Shown here: one piece after another, positions 11,239 to 22,147 of the stretch
How positions within the stretch are numbered: position 1 is the first letter of the stretch
How the letters are laid out: every line of letters starts with the position of its first letter
The notes under the pieces: generated by a model
Told to the model about the DNA's origin: nothing
The model's database searches: none
What the model saw: the letters and a program-made list of their open reading frames with translations, nothing else
Translations under genes and position numbers: made by a program
DNA from: Voacanga thouarsii
Lineage: Eukaryota; Streptophyta; Magnoliopsida; Gentianales; Apocynaceae
Direction: 5' to 3'
NCBI GenBank assembly: GCA_026120185.1
Contig: JANUWF010003366.1
Coordinates: 496,001-560,000 of the forward strand
DNA length: 64,000 bases

Positions 11239-12756
11239 TGTTAGGATTTGTGGACTCCTAAAAGCGAAAAACATCCATGAAACCCTTTCGAGGATCTAAG
11301 TAAACGATTAAGAAGATCTAAGATTTACAGAATTACCTCTCTTCGGCGTAATCAAGATCCTTCGATTCTGATTTTGCTATCGTACGTGCAACCCGAACGA
11401 TCACTAAACGCTGCAGTGTGCGAACGTCCTCTATAGGTACACACGGCAAAATGACTCGTTACCCCGAGAGTGCTAGCGCCTAGGGTTTGAGATTTTTTTT
11501 TTTTTTGTGAATAGAGGCACGAAATTTTTCAACATAATAGGACTGTTGAGAAGACGGATAGGGTTTTCTTAAAAACCCCTGAATCTCTTAAAATCCAAAT
11601 CTGATAATATCTGATAACATTTTAATTTAAATTCAAATTAAATTAAAACTGATATGATAAGATTCTACCATTATCTCAGTAATTTAACTAATTAATTTAC
11701 CAAGTTAGATTCTTATAATATGAACATCATCTAGATACATTGAATGTGGATATATTTCCAGATTCATTGTATCTGGTAAATTTTCTGGGTTCAATTAGCT
11801 TAGACATATTTCTAAATTCATTGAAGCTGGTTACCAGAAAAATAACCTAACAAGTTCGCTTATTGTGTGACCCTATAAGTTCATTTAACACTGGTAGTGT
11901 GCCTAAATCATATTTAAATGGCCCATAAGTTATAAGCAGTTTCTAGCAAAACATTATAACTATCCAAGTTAAATGAAGATCAGTGATCTCTTTGAACCAA
12001 ACCACAATTTTATATTAGTCCTTTTGTCACACAATATCCAGATTAAGCATAAAGCATGGAACATGTCATCCTTTTTAAGCTTAATCAATTATTTCTTGAT
12101 TTCATAGTAGACTGTTCAAACAAATGATATCAATATCATAGATTGATATATTTGAGCACGGCCATACATTTTAACAATTTAACTTATCAAGGGGGCCATG
12201 GTTATCTCTCCCATAATTAAGAGGAACAAATTCCTTCACTATCAATCATATTCCTCTCCTTAATTTATTCTATATCCAACAGTAGTCTAATTTATTATTT
12301 GGTTAAAGACAACTTTAGACAACGTAACAAATATAGAATTTATCAAGTAAGAAACTATAAGGAATTTAGGTCGAAGGACTTTTAATATCATTATGGCTAG
12401 AAAGTACTTATGACATGTTCTATGAAATACTCTCACAGTAGGTCATATCCAATACAATGTTCTCTAACATTTATTTATGTTTTGACTTGATATCACAAAT
12501 ATTCATGACCAGTAAAATGTAGACATCTAGTCACAAACATACTAATCTTAATTTATTATTATTCTAATAATAATAATCGATCAGGGACTGTTTTAGAATA
12601 GTCATTGTATTTATTATTGGGTTTTACTATCAAGTCACATACTTGATAGCCACAAAACAAAATGCACTATTTACGGAAAGGAAAACCTCATATTATTATA
12701 TAAAACATAACGACAATAGTATAAGTACAAATTGACTCTAGGGCATATCCATAATA
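11239..12756 (-). repeat. Solo LTR inside element E pol
   Basis: This 1518-bp block begins TGTTAGGATTTG on the plus strand and ends ...TCCATAATA, flanked by near-identical 5-bp duplications (GTATA 11234-11238, GTACA 12757-12761). In its own direction it starts with a GGATATGCCCTAGAGTCAAT block, related to but clearly different from the B-family LTR start (TGTTAGTATTGTGCCCTAGA). No internal region or second LTR is present, so it is a solo LTR left by LTR-LTR recombination. It splits the integrase-RT junction of E. Confidence 0.85.
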
Positions 12757-12761
12757 GTACA

Positions 12762-13771
12762 CTCTATATGCCTTTTTGTTGGAAGAGTATCCAAGAAATA
12801 TGGCCTCATCAGACTTGCTGTTAAAATTTTCAAGATTGTCTTAGGTATTTAGGATAAAATATTTACAGCCAAACACTTTAAAATAAGATATTGATGGAGT
12901 TTTGTCAAACATAAGTTCAAAAGGTGTTTTTCTCAAAAATGGTCTCAGCATAACTTGGTTTACTATATAGCAAGCTGTATTAAAGCTTTAGTCCAAAAGT
13001 ATTTTGGAAGGGCATTTTCACAAAGCATTGATCTAGACATTTCTTGCAAAGTGTGATTTTTCCTCTCAATAACACCATTTTGTTGCGGAGTTTTTGCTGC
13101 TGAAAAATTGTGAAAGACTTCATTTTCATCAAAGAAGTGAGTAAATTCATTGTTACAAAATTCTTAATCATTATAACTTCTAATAGAAATCAATTTGCAT
13201 GCAATCAAATTTTGGACGCATTTAATTAGTTTTGAAAATTCAGAAAATGCTTCATCATTTTGTCCAAGAAATAAAGCCCAAGTGAATCTAGAAAAATCAT
13301 CAACAAGTACATATGCATACTTCTTACTTCCATGACTAACAATCCTCATTGGTCCAAATAAATCCATATAAATTAATTCGAGTGGTTTTGAGGTTGAAAT
13401 CATTTTTTAGGTTTAAAAGAGGTTTTGATTTATTTTTCAAATTGTCATGCATCACAGATTTTGCTTTTATCAAACTTCATATTGGGCAGTTCCTTAACAA
13501 GCTCTTTTGAAGACAGTTTATTTAGCAAATCAAAAGATACATGACCTAATCTTCTATGCCAAAGATTACCATCATTGTCATGTACAGATAGGCATCTAAT
13601 ACCATTAGCTATAAGGTCATTTAGATAGAACACATATATATTTCCAATACGTTTGGCAGTAAAGATTGTTTCAAGATTTGAGCTATCCATTATAAAATAA
13701 AAATCCTTTTCAAAGATGACTTTACAACCATTATCACATAGTTGGCTAATGCTAAGCAAGTTATATTTCAA
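12762..13771 (-). pseudogene. Element E pol: GAG-pre-integrase and integrase
   Basis: On the minus strand, the upstream part (13771-13445) carries NLLSISQLCDNG and the HHCC-type LWHRRLGHVSF of the pre-integrase zinc finger. The catalytic core follows with LIYMDLFGPM (first Asp), VDDFSRFTWALF and PQQNGVIERKN (Glu). Integrase inserts the DNA copy into the chromosome. A stop sits between the zinc-finger part and the core, and the 3' third (about 12762-12980) has several stops. Confidence 0.85.
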
Positions 13772-14429
13772 ATCATCAATAAGGAATACTTATTTTATAA
13801 TGGTCAATGAACCTTTACCAATATTACCAATGTCAAGAATCTTTCCTTTCTCCTTGTCTCCAAATGTAACGAATCCTTCATTTGTGGTCTGTAATCCTCT
13901 AACAAAGCTGCGGTTCCAGTCATGTGTCTTGAACAATCGCTGTCCAAGAACCAATTGGTGAAGCTCAAAGACTGTGCCTATACATGAGAAGGAGGAATGA
14001 TTTTTAGTACCCACAGTTTCTTGGGTCCATAAACGTTAGTAACATTTCATTTGATTTTCCAGAATGTTAATTCACCTGATTCCACTTTTTTTTTTTTTTA
14101 ATAAGACATCTTGAAACTATATGTCCCGGTTTTTCAAAATATGTGCAAGCTTTGTGTGTTTTGTAACATATGGTATATTTAACAAATTGAGACTTGTTAT
14201 TTTTGTCCTTATTCTCATATCCATATCCTATGCCATTTTAATTTCCAGCATTAAAAAATCTAGGCTTGTAAATTTTGTCGTTATCCTCATATCTATATCC
14301 TAAGGCATTTCGTTTTCCAACTTGATGTTAAGTTTCGAGTAATTTTTCCAAATTGCTTTTACCATTTGTGAATTTTTCAATACAAGGGGTAAGATCATTG
14401 ACTCTATTTTTTATGTCATTAAAAGTGTG
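13772..14429 (-). pseudogene. Element E protease region
   Basis: The minus strand encodes WFLDSDCSRHMTG at about 13960-13900, matching the copia protease motif WFLDSGCSRHMTG with the catalytic-loop Gly changed to Asp. This lies in a different frame from the downstream pre-integrase, so a frameshift is present just after it. The aspartic protease would cut the gag-pol polyprotein. The segment from about 14040 to 14429 is the gag-protease linker and is full of stops. Confidence 0.65.
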
Positions 14430-14434
14430 AACCA

Positions 14435-16149
14435 TGTTAATGTTGTGCCCTAGAGACAATCTCTTGTACATTTTACATGACGCATTTTATTTTAATAAAT
14501 TGCATTTTTTATCTTACAGTTTCTTTTGTTTACTTTAAGTAATATAATTATTCGATAAAGTCCCTAGTACAACACTGTGTTAAGGAAATCATGATAGAGA
14601 TCATGGAGATTCACATTACACTGGATAGTGTTAGTACTTAAATAATCCCCAGTCATAGTATTAATGAGACAGGACTTCATTAATGCGTTAAGACTACATG
14701 TGTTAGACTTCCTGATTTGATCAGGCGGTGGTTCTCATAACCGTGAGTTTTGAGATACTCAAAGTTAACATATGGAAGTTTGTTAATAGAACAAGTTCAT
14801 TGGATAACCTAGCTTTGAGATAATCATATGGATAACTATTTAGTGCTAGTGATATAATCTCAATATAGTAAATGTGCAAATATCCTTAGATTTGAGATCT
14901 CCAAAGTACTTTGTTTGCTGAGCATTGTACTTTGATTCCAATCTCCGGAGCTTGATCGAGGGTCGTCTATGGGATGGATATTGGGTACATTGTGAGGTAA
15001 ATGAAAGTAGTTGAGAGGGTCAATAAAGGATTCACCATTTCTAATAGTAGGGGCGAATATCTCACGGCTACTTGTAGGAATTACTACTCGAAAGTCCTTA
15101 GCCAAGGAGATTGTGTATTGGAAATAGTTTCAATTGATACACATCTAGAGTAGTGGGTTCCTGGTACAAGTGCTATTGTATTCGGGCCAGAATTAATTTT
15201 GGAAGGAGTTGGCACTAATTTCATACTCTAAACCAAATGAGATGTTGTATGGTGAAATGAGTTAATTGTACTAAAGTTTGTTATTGAAGGGTTCTTGTCA
15301 AGCCACTTGATGTCCTGGACTCTTGGGTGGTCATGATGTGTTGCTGGATACCGCTCATGATCTGGGAATATGGGTTTATTATTTGATGAATAAATAAACC
15401 AATCCTGATTAGAATTAATATGATTAATTCTAATTAATTATGGATTATTAATCTCAAAGACGTTTGAATTAATTCACGTTCTTTACCAATTGACTGGGAA
15501 ACCTAATAGGTCACACATAATAGATGATTATATACTCAAGATGTTATTTGACAACATAGTGGGGTTGATTGAGAGAAAGAGAAGTTATTGTGGATAAATT
15601 ATAATTAGTTATAAATTGTTGTTTAAGTTGTAATTGTGAGAACTTCATGTTTCCAATTACAATTAAGGAATTCTAATAGGATTAGAACTCTCAGTTTTGG
15701 GGGGAAATTTCTTGTGCTAGCAGATATAAAACACGAAAACCCTAGTTGAAAACACACACGAAAAACCAAGAGCCACAAAATAACAGCTTCCTCTCTTCTC
15801 TCTCTTGATTTGATCTTAATCGAAGAACCCTAGCCGCCACCTTTTTCTGCTAGCACAAGAAATTTTGGTGCTTGAGTGTATCCTCTGTGTGGATCACTGT
15901 TAGAGATAATCACACACTGTGATTATAGTGGTTAGACGTTCAACTCACGTGGAGGTTGATCACGAGGATTACTGGATCGCGCCCTGACTTGAAGAAGAAA
16001 TTTTGTTCTTCGGATGATTACCCAAAGGTAAAAAGCTGCTACCTTTATTGTCTTTATATCTTGTTTTTCACATATAGACGGGTCCTGGGATAGTCTCTCA
16101 TTTTATTTTCCGCTGCACCGTATACAATACGAGCCTAAGATACCCAACA
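14435..16149 (+). repeat. Solo LTR of the B family inside element E
   Basis: This 1715-bp LTR starts TGTTAATGTTGTGCCC and ends ATACCCAACA, flanked by the perfect duplication AACCA (14430-14434, 16150-16154). It aligns along its length with the LTRs of element B and the solo LTR at 42213, but lies in the opposite orientation to E. It contains a TATA box with a telobox (15725-15747) and the paired palindromes at about 15372-15450. It splits the gag-protease linker of E. Confidence 0.93.
15725..15747 (+). promoter_or_regulatory. TATA box and telobox in a B-family LTR
   Basis: TATAAA (15725-15730) is followed closely by AAAACCCTAG, which contains the plant telobox AAACCCTA. The other B-family LTRs keep the pair on the minus strand (near 29265-29290, 40785-40815 and 42615-42655). 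In plants teloboxes are known from promoters of translation-related genes. The pairing suggests a core promoter with start-site-proximal control. Confidence 0.5.
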
Positions 16150-16154
16150 AACCA

Positions 16155-17541
16155 TACTTTCAAGAGTTTGAATTCTATCACACAAATTTCTATTTTCCAA
16201 AGATGCATATTGCAAAGTAGTCATTATCACATCTTTTTCAATAATAGCACTTACATGTGACTCAAGAGACATTTTGTTATCATTTAACAACATTTCGTTC
16301 TTTTCCATCAATCAGTTAATCTTCAACTTTATTTCTTTTTTTTTTTTGCACCGTTTTTTAGTTCATAAAACATATCAATTAACGGCTCATTTGGATCATC
16401 ATACTTTTCAGTCATAGATATAAGTGAATTAGACATGAAATTAGATGTAGAAGAGTTTACCTCATTTTCCAAGGCCATGAAGCATATGTTGGTAGTTTCA
16501 TTCTCAGAATCTTCATCATCAGATTTAGTCCCATTTAAGTCCTAAGTTCCCATCAATCCTTTACCTTTTTTTGCCTTTAGGTCTTTCTTCTTTCTAAGCA
16601 TTCTTCTTTCCTTACTTTTTGCAAATGGGCAATCGGCAATGAAGTGATCAGTGCTTTTACATTCATAACATTGAGGTTTGAATGCTAGGCTTTATCCATT
16701 CTTTCCTCTTTTGTAGTTCCCTTTGTTGAACACTCTTCTGAATTTTTTTTGCTATCATAGCTAAATCTTCAATGTCCATTTCCATACCTTCACTGTTGTC
16801 CGATAAACTTATTTCTTCATCTTCACTTTCAACTTTCAATGCTATTCTTTTTTTGCCTTTATCATGATCATCAGATTCTTGAAACCTTTTGAGTTTCATC
16901 TCATGTGTTAGAAGAGATCCGATCAGCTCTTCGATTGGTAAGAATTTTAAATCCTTGGATTCTTCCACTGCAAAAGCTTTAGGCTGTCAACTTTTAGGTA
17001 AAGCATCCAGAATTTTTTAGTTTTGTTCCCTAAGGGAATAAACCTTCTTGTAGGCTTTGAGACCATTTGTGATATTAGTGAATCTCGTGAACATATCAGT
17101 AATGCTTTCATTTGGCTTCATAGTGAATAATTCATAATCATGAATTAGAAGCCCCAGTTTTGATTCTTTAACTTGATTTGCTCCCTCATGGGTGACTTCA
17201 AGTAATTTGCACATATCATGGGCTAAATCACAACCACTAACTCGATTGTATTTAGTCACATCTAGTGCACAACATAAAATGTTCATAACCTAAAAATTTA
17301 AAGTCATCTTAGCATTGTCTTCCACACTAAACTCATCATTCTGTTTAGGTAATTTTATGCCATCAACAATTTTTCACCGAATAAAAGGACAATTTTCTAT
17401 CAAACTCCATAACTCAAAGTTGATAGAACACATATAAATTTTCATTCTATTTTTTCAGAATGTATATTTGTTTCCATTGAACAAAGGAGGACGATTTGTT
17501 GAAGATCCTTCAATATATGGAAGAGAGGATGAGCTTGCCAT
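16155..17541 (-). pseudogene. Element E gag
   Basis: Gag starts at ATG 17541 (MASSSSLPYIEGSS) about 50 bases after the primer-binding site. The N-terminal RPPLFNGNKYTF block and the UBN2-like core (17286-17017, with LLIHDYELFTMKPNESITDM) mark a copia capsid. A charged segment follows (16968-16663), then an intact CCHC zinc knuckle CYECKSTDHFIADC (about 16670-16625). Gag packages the RNA in virus-like particles. Several in-frame stops (for example after NKYTF) break the frame. The 3' end is separated from protease by the solo LTR at 14435. Confidence 0.82.
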
Positions 17542-17589
17542 GAAGATCTTTTCTACAAGGTTGTTAAAATAAGAATATGTAGACCAAGC

Positions 17590-17601
17590 TCTGATACCAA
17601 A
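17590..17601 (-). other. Primer-binding site of element E
   Basis: On the minus strand TTGGTATCAGAGC abuts the 5' LTR end and matches the initiator tRNA-Met primer over 12 bases without mismatch. Confidence 0.88.
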
Positions 17602-18787
17602 TGAAAAATCTTGGAGGGGGTATGAATTAGGTTTTTGGAAAGCTAAAAATTTTTGACTCGTCTGATATACAGAATAATAAAGATCATCAAGTTTCTTAGA
17701 CCAACTTTATGGTGACAAAGAAAGTTATCCAAGAATTCTTTGAGATATATCCAGATTCAGACAAAGAAAGAAACATTGAGTAGTTAATGACTTATGAAAG
17801 GAAATGAGACACAGAATATATAGTGATTCGATCTACCAAGATTTACGTCCACTACCTTAAGCTCACACTTAAGAATTTTTAACCAGATTTCATTTACTCC
17901 ACTTAATGAAATCAAACTGTACCACATACAAGAGAGGATCACCATACTAGGATTTCTAAAACCTCTCAATCAAACAATCACAACAAGGTTCACCCCAAAT
18001 GGGTTTTATACCATAATCTTGCACTACAAAGGAGATTAAACATCAATAGAACAGTAAAAGCTCACTTATTTGAGTATATGTTCACTAAGGTGCAAAGTAC
18101 AAACACGTTTACCTTTGACACAATATGAATTCACTTTGAAGCACTTGATAAAAGGAAATTTTTGTAAACTGTTGGGCAATAGTGTTTCTTAGAAGAATGT
18201 CAAAAAAATCTTGTATCTAATCTTGTTTAGAGGCTATTTATAGAGCTAAAAAGTGAAGTACCAATGGTTATAAAACGGCTATAATTTTTCTATTAAATTC
18301 ACCCGTGTTTTGGTCTCAAGTTTCAAACGACGATGCATCCAAAAGGTAAGTTCAAAATTGTACTTTTTCAGGCAGAAACATTTCAACACTATTTACATGA
18401 TTTTGGACGAATCTTTGGGATGCAGAAACATCCAAACTACTCAATCCAAAATTCTGAGATTTTCAAAACTTTGAAATCATTTTCTTTGTGTGCTTTAAGG
18501 TAAAAATCAATTGAATGAAAAGGCAACGAAACATAGGAATTAATAGAAATACCTTAATAACACTTCCAAGTCTAAAGTTCTTCTATAAGGACTTCTTGGT
18601 ATGCATCCCCATATACTTTGATCTTCCATACTTAAATTGTACTATTGAAGAGCTCCTTAACAATTATATCTGAATGCCTTAAAAGAACAGAGGTCAAACA
18701 TATCCTATCACATATAGATTACACAAGTTAGTTAACATCAATGTTTGTCATAAGTCAAAACATAGGAGAAAGCCCTTAGGACTAAAA
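17602..18787 (-). repeat. 5' LTR of element E
   Basis: This is the 1186-bp partner of the LTR at 4879-6064. The TG terminus is at 17602 in plus coordinates. The start of the LTR in its own direction (18787) has TTTTAG in place of TGTTAG, a decayed terminus. A TATA box lies at 18234-18243. The target duplication CTTAG follows at 18788-18792. Confidence 0.92.
18234..18243 (-). promoter_or_regulatory. TATA box in the E 5' LTR
   Basis: CTATAAATAG on the minus strand is a textbook plant TATA box about 550 bp into the LTR. The same site in the 3' LTR has decayed to TTTAAATAG, so the 5' copy keeps the better promoter. Confidence 0.55.
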
Positions 18788-19260
18788 CTTAGTTAGAGTC
18801 ACAAGATGATCATTAAACTCTCAAGCAATTGAAAAACCAAGATCGTCAACAAAGAGAGAACATATTCTACATAACGTGTCTCATTAACAAGACCCCTTAT
18901 AGTATCATTGTGGATAATGGGAGTTACACTAATATTATTAGTGCAAGCTTAGTTGATGAATTGGGCATAAAATGGATTATGTACCCCAAACTCTACAAGT
19001 TACAATAGTTGAATGATAGCTGGGAGTTGAGGGTTAACAAATAAGTCTTTATGTCTTTTGAGATGGGGAATTACAAAGACGATGTGCTATGTGATATGGT
19101 GCCTATGCAAGTGGGTCACTTGGTTCTAGGGAGGCCTTGGCAATATCATTGGAATGTAAAACATGATGGTAGAAAGAACACTTATGCCATTGTCAAAGAG
19201 GGTTCTAAATTCACTCTAGCACCCATGCCGTCAAGTGAGGCGAACAAAGACTAACGAATC
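18788..19260 (+). pseudogene. Ty3/gypsy protease (element D, part 2)
   Basis: The D frame resumes after E with TPYSIIVDNGSYTNIISAS, matching the gypsy aspartic protease block (I-D-G-G-S-x-T-N) with the first Gly replaced by Asn. The C-terminal half at 19051-19254 reads LGRPWQYHWNVKHDGRKNTY, typical of plant gypsy proteases. The enzyme would mature gag-pol. Two stops separate the halves. A charged, stop-rich linker follows to about 19540. Confidence 0.82.
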
Positions 19261-19546
19261 ATGAGGGAAAGAAAAAAGAAAAACAAGCACAAGATGTCAA
19301 ACAAAAATAAGAGTTAGAGAGAAAAGAACAAGAGAGAAAAGAGAAATAATTGAAAAAGAGAATGGAAAAATAAATGTCTTTGACCATCATAGATGGCAGT
19401 AAGCAAGGACAAGAGAAGGAAGGTAAAAGAAGAGTGAACTATTTTTCAAAGGCGAGTGAGACCATATAAGCCATAGAAGCTAAGGAACCGATGATTCTTC
19501 TATTTCCAAGGAATTTTATATTTCTACTAATGGCTCTACTTTATTT
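19261..19546 (+). other. Protease-RT linker of element D
   Basis: This purine-rich stretch encodes Lys/Glu-rich text in the pol frame with several stops. It corresponds to the variable linker between protease and RT in gypsy pol. No separate gene is visible. Confidence 0.5.
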
Positions 19547-20500
19547 TTGCCTAATAAAATTGTAGCCATTCTCCAAGAATTTGACAATGCTTTTCCAAAA
19601 GAGGTGCCTAGAGGATTGCCACCCATAAGAGGAATTGAGCTTCAAATAGACTTTATGCTCGGAGGCATCACTCTTAACCGATCGGCCAAAAGGGCAAACT
19701 CAGAGGAGGCCAAGGAATTACAAAAGAAAGTGGAGGAATTGCTTTAGAAGGGACATGTGAAAGAGAGCCTAAGCCATGTGTGGTTTTAGTTCTCTTCATT
19801 CCCAAGAAGGATGGGACGTAGAGCATATATGTGGATTGTCGTGCCATCAATAATATCACGGTTAAGTATCGTTATCCCATTCCTAGACTAGATGACTTAC
19901 TTGATGAGTTATTTGGTGCATGCATTTTCTCTAAAATCGATTTGAAATTCGATTATCACCAAATTAGGATTAAGGATGGGATGAATAGAAAATAGCCTTT
20001 AAAACTAAAAAAAGGTTTGTATAAGAGGCTTGTAATGCCTTTTAGATTGTCAAATGCTCCTAGCATTTTCATGTGTCTAATGCATCATGTTTTAAGAGAT
20101 TTCATTGGGAAATTTATTGTCGTGTACTTTTATGATATCTAGATTTATAGCAAATCATATATGGATAATCTAAATCATCTTCAATGTGTGCTTGTTGCTC
20201 TTAAAAGGGAGAGATTGTATGCCAACTTGGAAAAATGCTCTTTTTATTTGGATAGGGTTGTATTCCTTGGGCATATTGTGAGTGCTAAAAAGATTGAGGT
20301 TGATGGGGAAAAAGTGAAAGCCATCCAAGATTAGCTCACTCGTATAACCATTACCCAAGTTCGAAGTTTTCATTGGCTAGTTAGTTTCTATAGAAGATTC
20401 TTCAAGAATTTTAGCAAACTAGTAGCCTCTCTAATGGAAGTAGTGAAGAAAAATGTAGGATTTAGGTAGGAGGAAGCCCATCAACAAGTCTTTCAAAACC
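19547..20500 (+). pseudogene. Ty3/gypsy reverse transcriptase (element D)
   Basis: The domain starts with the conserved FPKEVPRGLPPIRGIEL and continues through [21 protein letters not shown] and ECSFYLDRVVFLGHIV-type blocks. The catalytic motif, normally FDDIL, reads F-Y-D-I-stop at 20128-20142, so both a catalytic Asp and the frame are lost. The usual DEW is DE-stop, an A-run after KTK is out of frame, and the FGLSN motif reads FRLSN. The same changes occur in fragment H (see findings). This RT cannot be functional. Confidence 0.88.
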
Positions 20501-20810
20501 TCGAGGACAAATTGAGCCAAGCTCTAATTATTATTCTACCTAACTTTGAAAAGGCATTTGAGATAGAGTGTGGTGCAAGTGGGGTAGGGATTGGTGTGAT
20601 TCTAACCCAAGACCGAAAACCCATGCATATTTTAGTGAGAAATTGTCCAGGGTGTCCATTAATTATTCTATTTATGACAAAGAACTCTTTTCTTTGATTA
20701 GGAACCTAGAGTATTGGCAACGCTACCTATTACCAAGAGAATTTGTGATTCATACCGACCATAAAACCCTTAAACACCTCAAAAACTAACAAAACTTGAA
20801 TAAAAAGCAT
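20501..20810 (+). pseudogene. Ty3/gypsy RNase H (element D)
   Basis: The text [16 protein letters not shown] matches the RNase H start (E-C-D-A-S-x-x-G-x-G) with the catalytic Asp changed to Gly. A frameshift near 20630 moves the reading to [19 protein letters not shown], and it continues to [18 protein letters not shown]. The missing Asp and the frameshift both inactivate it. Confidence 0.85.
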
Positions 20811-22147
20811 GCAAGGTGGATGGAGTTTATATAACATTTCCTTATGTCATTCAATACAAAAAGGGTAAGAAGAATGTAGTTGCGGATATACTATCCTAAA
20901 GGTATGCACTCTTAAACTCTTTGGATGCTAAACTTCTTGACTCTAAACTTATTATGGAATTGTATGATAATGATGAGGAGTTTGGGAATATTTTTTGTGC
21001 TTGTAAGAAATGTGTATTTGCTAAGTACTATAGGCATGATGGTTTCTTGTTTAGGGAGGCAAGGCTTTGTATACCAAGGGGATCCATTAGGGAATTGCTA
21101 GTTAAGGAGGCCCATAATTGGGGATTAATGGGACATTTTAGTGTTACAAACACCTTAGGCATCGTTAAGGAACATTTTTTTGGCCAAAAATGAAAATAGA
21201 TGTGGAGAAACATTGCTCTTAATGCATAACTTGTAGAAGGGCTAAATCTTGATCACTTCCACATAGTTTGTAAACTCCTTTACCCACTCCAAATGCTCCT
21301 TGGATTGAAATTTCAATGGATTTTATCTTAGAATTACCTAGGTCCAAAGGGGTAAGGATTCCATATTTGTGATTGTTGATAGATTCTAACAAATGGCTCA
21401 TTTTATGGCTTGTTCCAAGGCTAAAGATACTTCCTATATTGCAGATTTATTTTTCAAAGAAATGGTGAGAATGCATGGGATTCCAAAAACTATTGTATCG
21501 GATAGGGACACTAAATTCTTTAGTCATTTTTGGAGGGTCTTATAGAATAAACTTGGCACTAAACTTTTGTTTTCCACAGCTTGCCACCCTTAAATGGATG
21601 AACAAATGGAAATAGTTAACCGAACACTTACGCGACTCTTGAGGACCATCATCAAGAAGAAGTTGAAGAATGCATGCCACACATTGAGTTTGCCTACAAT
21701 AGGGCCATTCACTCTACTACTTCTTATTCTCCTTTTGAAATTATGTATGGTTTTAACCCTCTAACTCGATTGGATTTGGTTCCTTTACCTATAGGAGAAC
21801 GAATAAACCTTGATGGAGCTAAGAAGGCAGAATTGGTGAAGACTCTATATGAAAATGTGAAGGCAACTATTGCAAAACGAAATGAAGAAATCTCCCTTCA
21901 ACAGAATTAAGGAAGAAAAAATGTGACATTTGAGCCCAACGATTGGGTATGGGTGCAATTTCGCAAGAAGAGATTTTCTACTCAAATAAGAAGTTAGACC
22001 CAAGAGGCGATAGACCCTTCAAAGTCATTGCCCTTGTTGGATATAATGCCTACAAGATCGATTTACCTGGTGAATATAAAGTGAGTGCAACATTTAACAT
22101 TAGTGATTTAACTCCTTTCGATGTAGGTGATGATTCGTAGAAGAATC
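20811..22147 (+). pseudogene. Ty3/gypsy integrase (element D)
   Basis: The zinc-binding part includes HNWGLMGHFSVTNTLG (20921-21193) and a broken C-X2-C pair near 21215. The core follows with ISMDFILELP (about 21310), [10 protein letters not shown] (about 21500) and a damaged stretch where QTDGQTEVVNR is expected, then MPHIEFAYNRAIHSTTSYSP (21674). The C-terminal part ends FNISDLTPFDVGDDS (22080-22140). Stops and small frame changes are scattered. Element A is inserted at 22147/22148; the frame resumes at 50543. Confidence 0.85.

Larger units (their letters stand above)
4879..18787 (-). mobile_element. Ty1/copia element E, SIRE/Maximus-like, with extra ORF
   Basis: This is a full-length, minus-strand LTR retrotransposon with two 1186-bp LTRs, flanked by the perfect 5-bp duplication CTTAG (4874-4878, 18788-18792). 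In the element's direction the order is 5' LTR, primer-binding site, gag, protease, integrase, RT, RNase H, an extra open frame, polypurine tract and 3' LTR. Two solo LTRs interrupt it; without them it is about 10.7 kb. The extra frame after pol and the gag N-terminus (RPPLFNGNKYTF) fit the SIRE/Maximus lineage, which is inference. Stops and a protease-region frameshift make it non-autonomous, though the RT catalytic YVDD survives. Confidence 0.9.
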
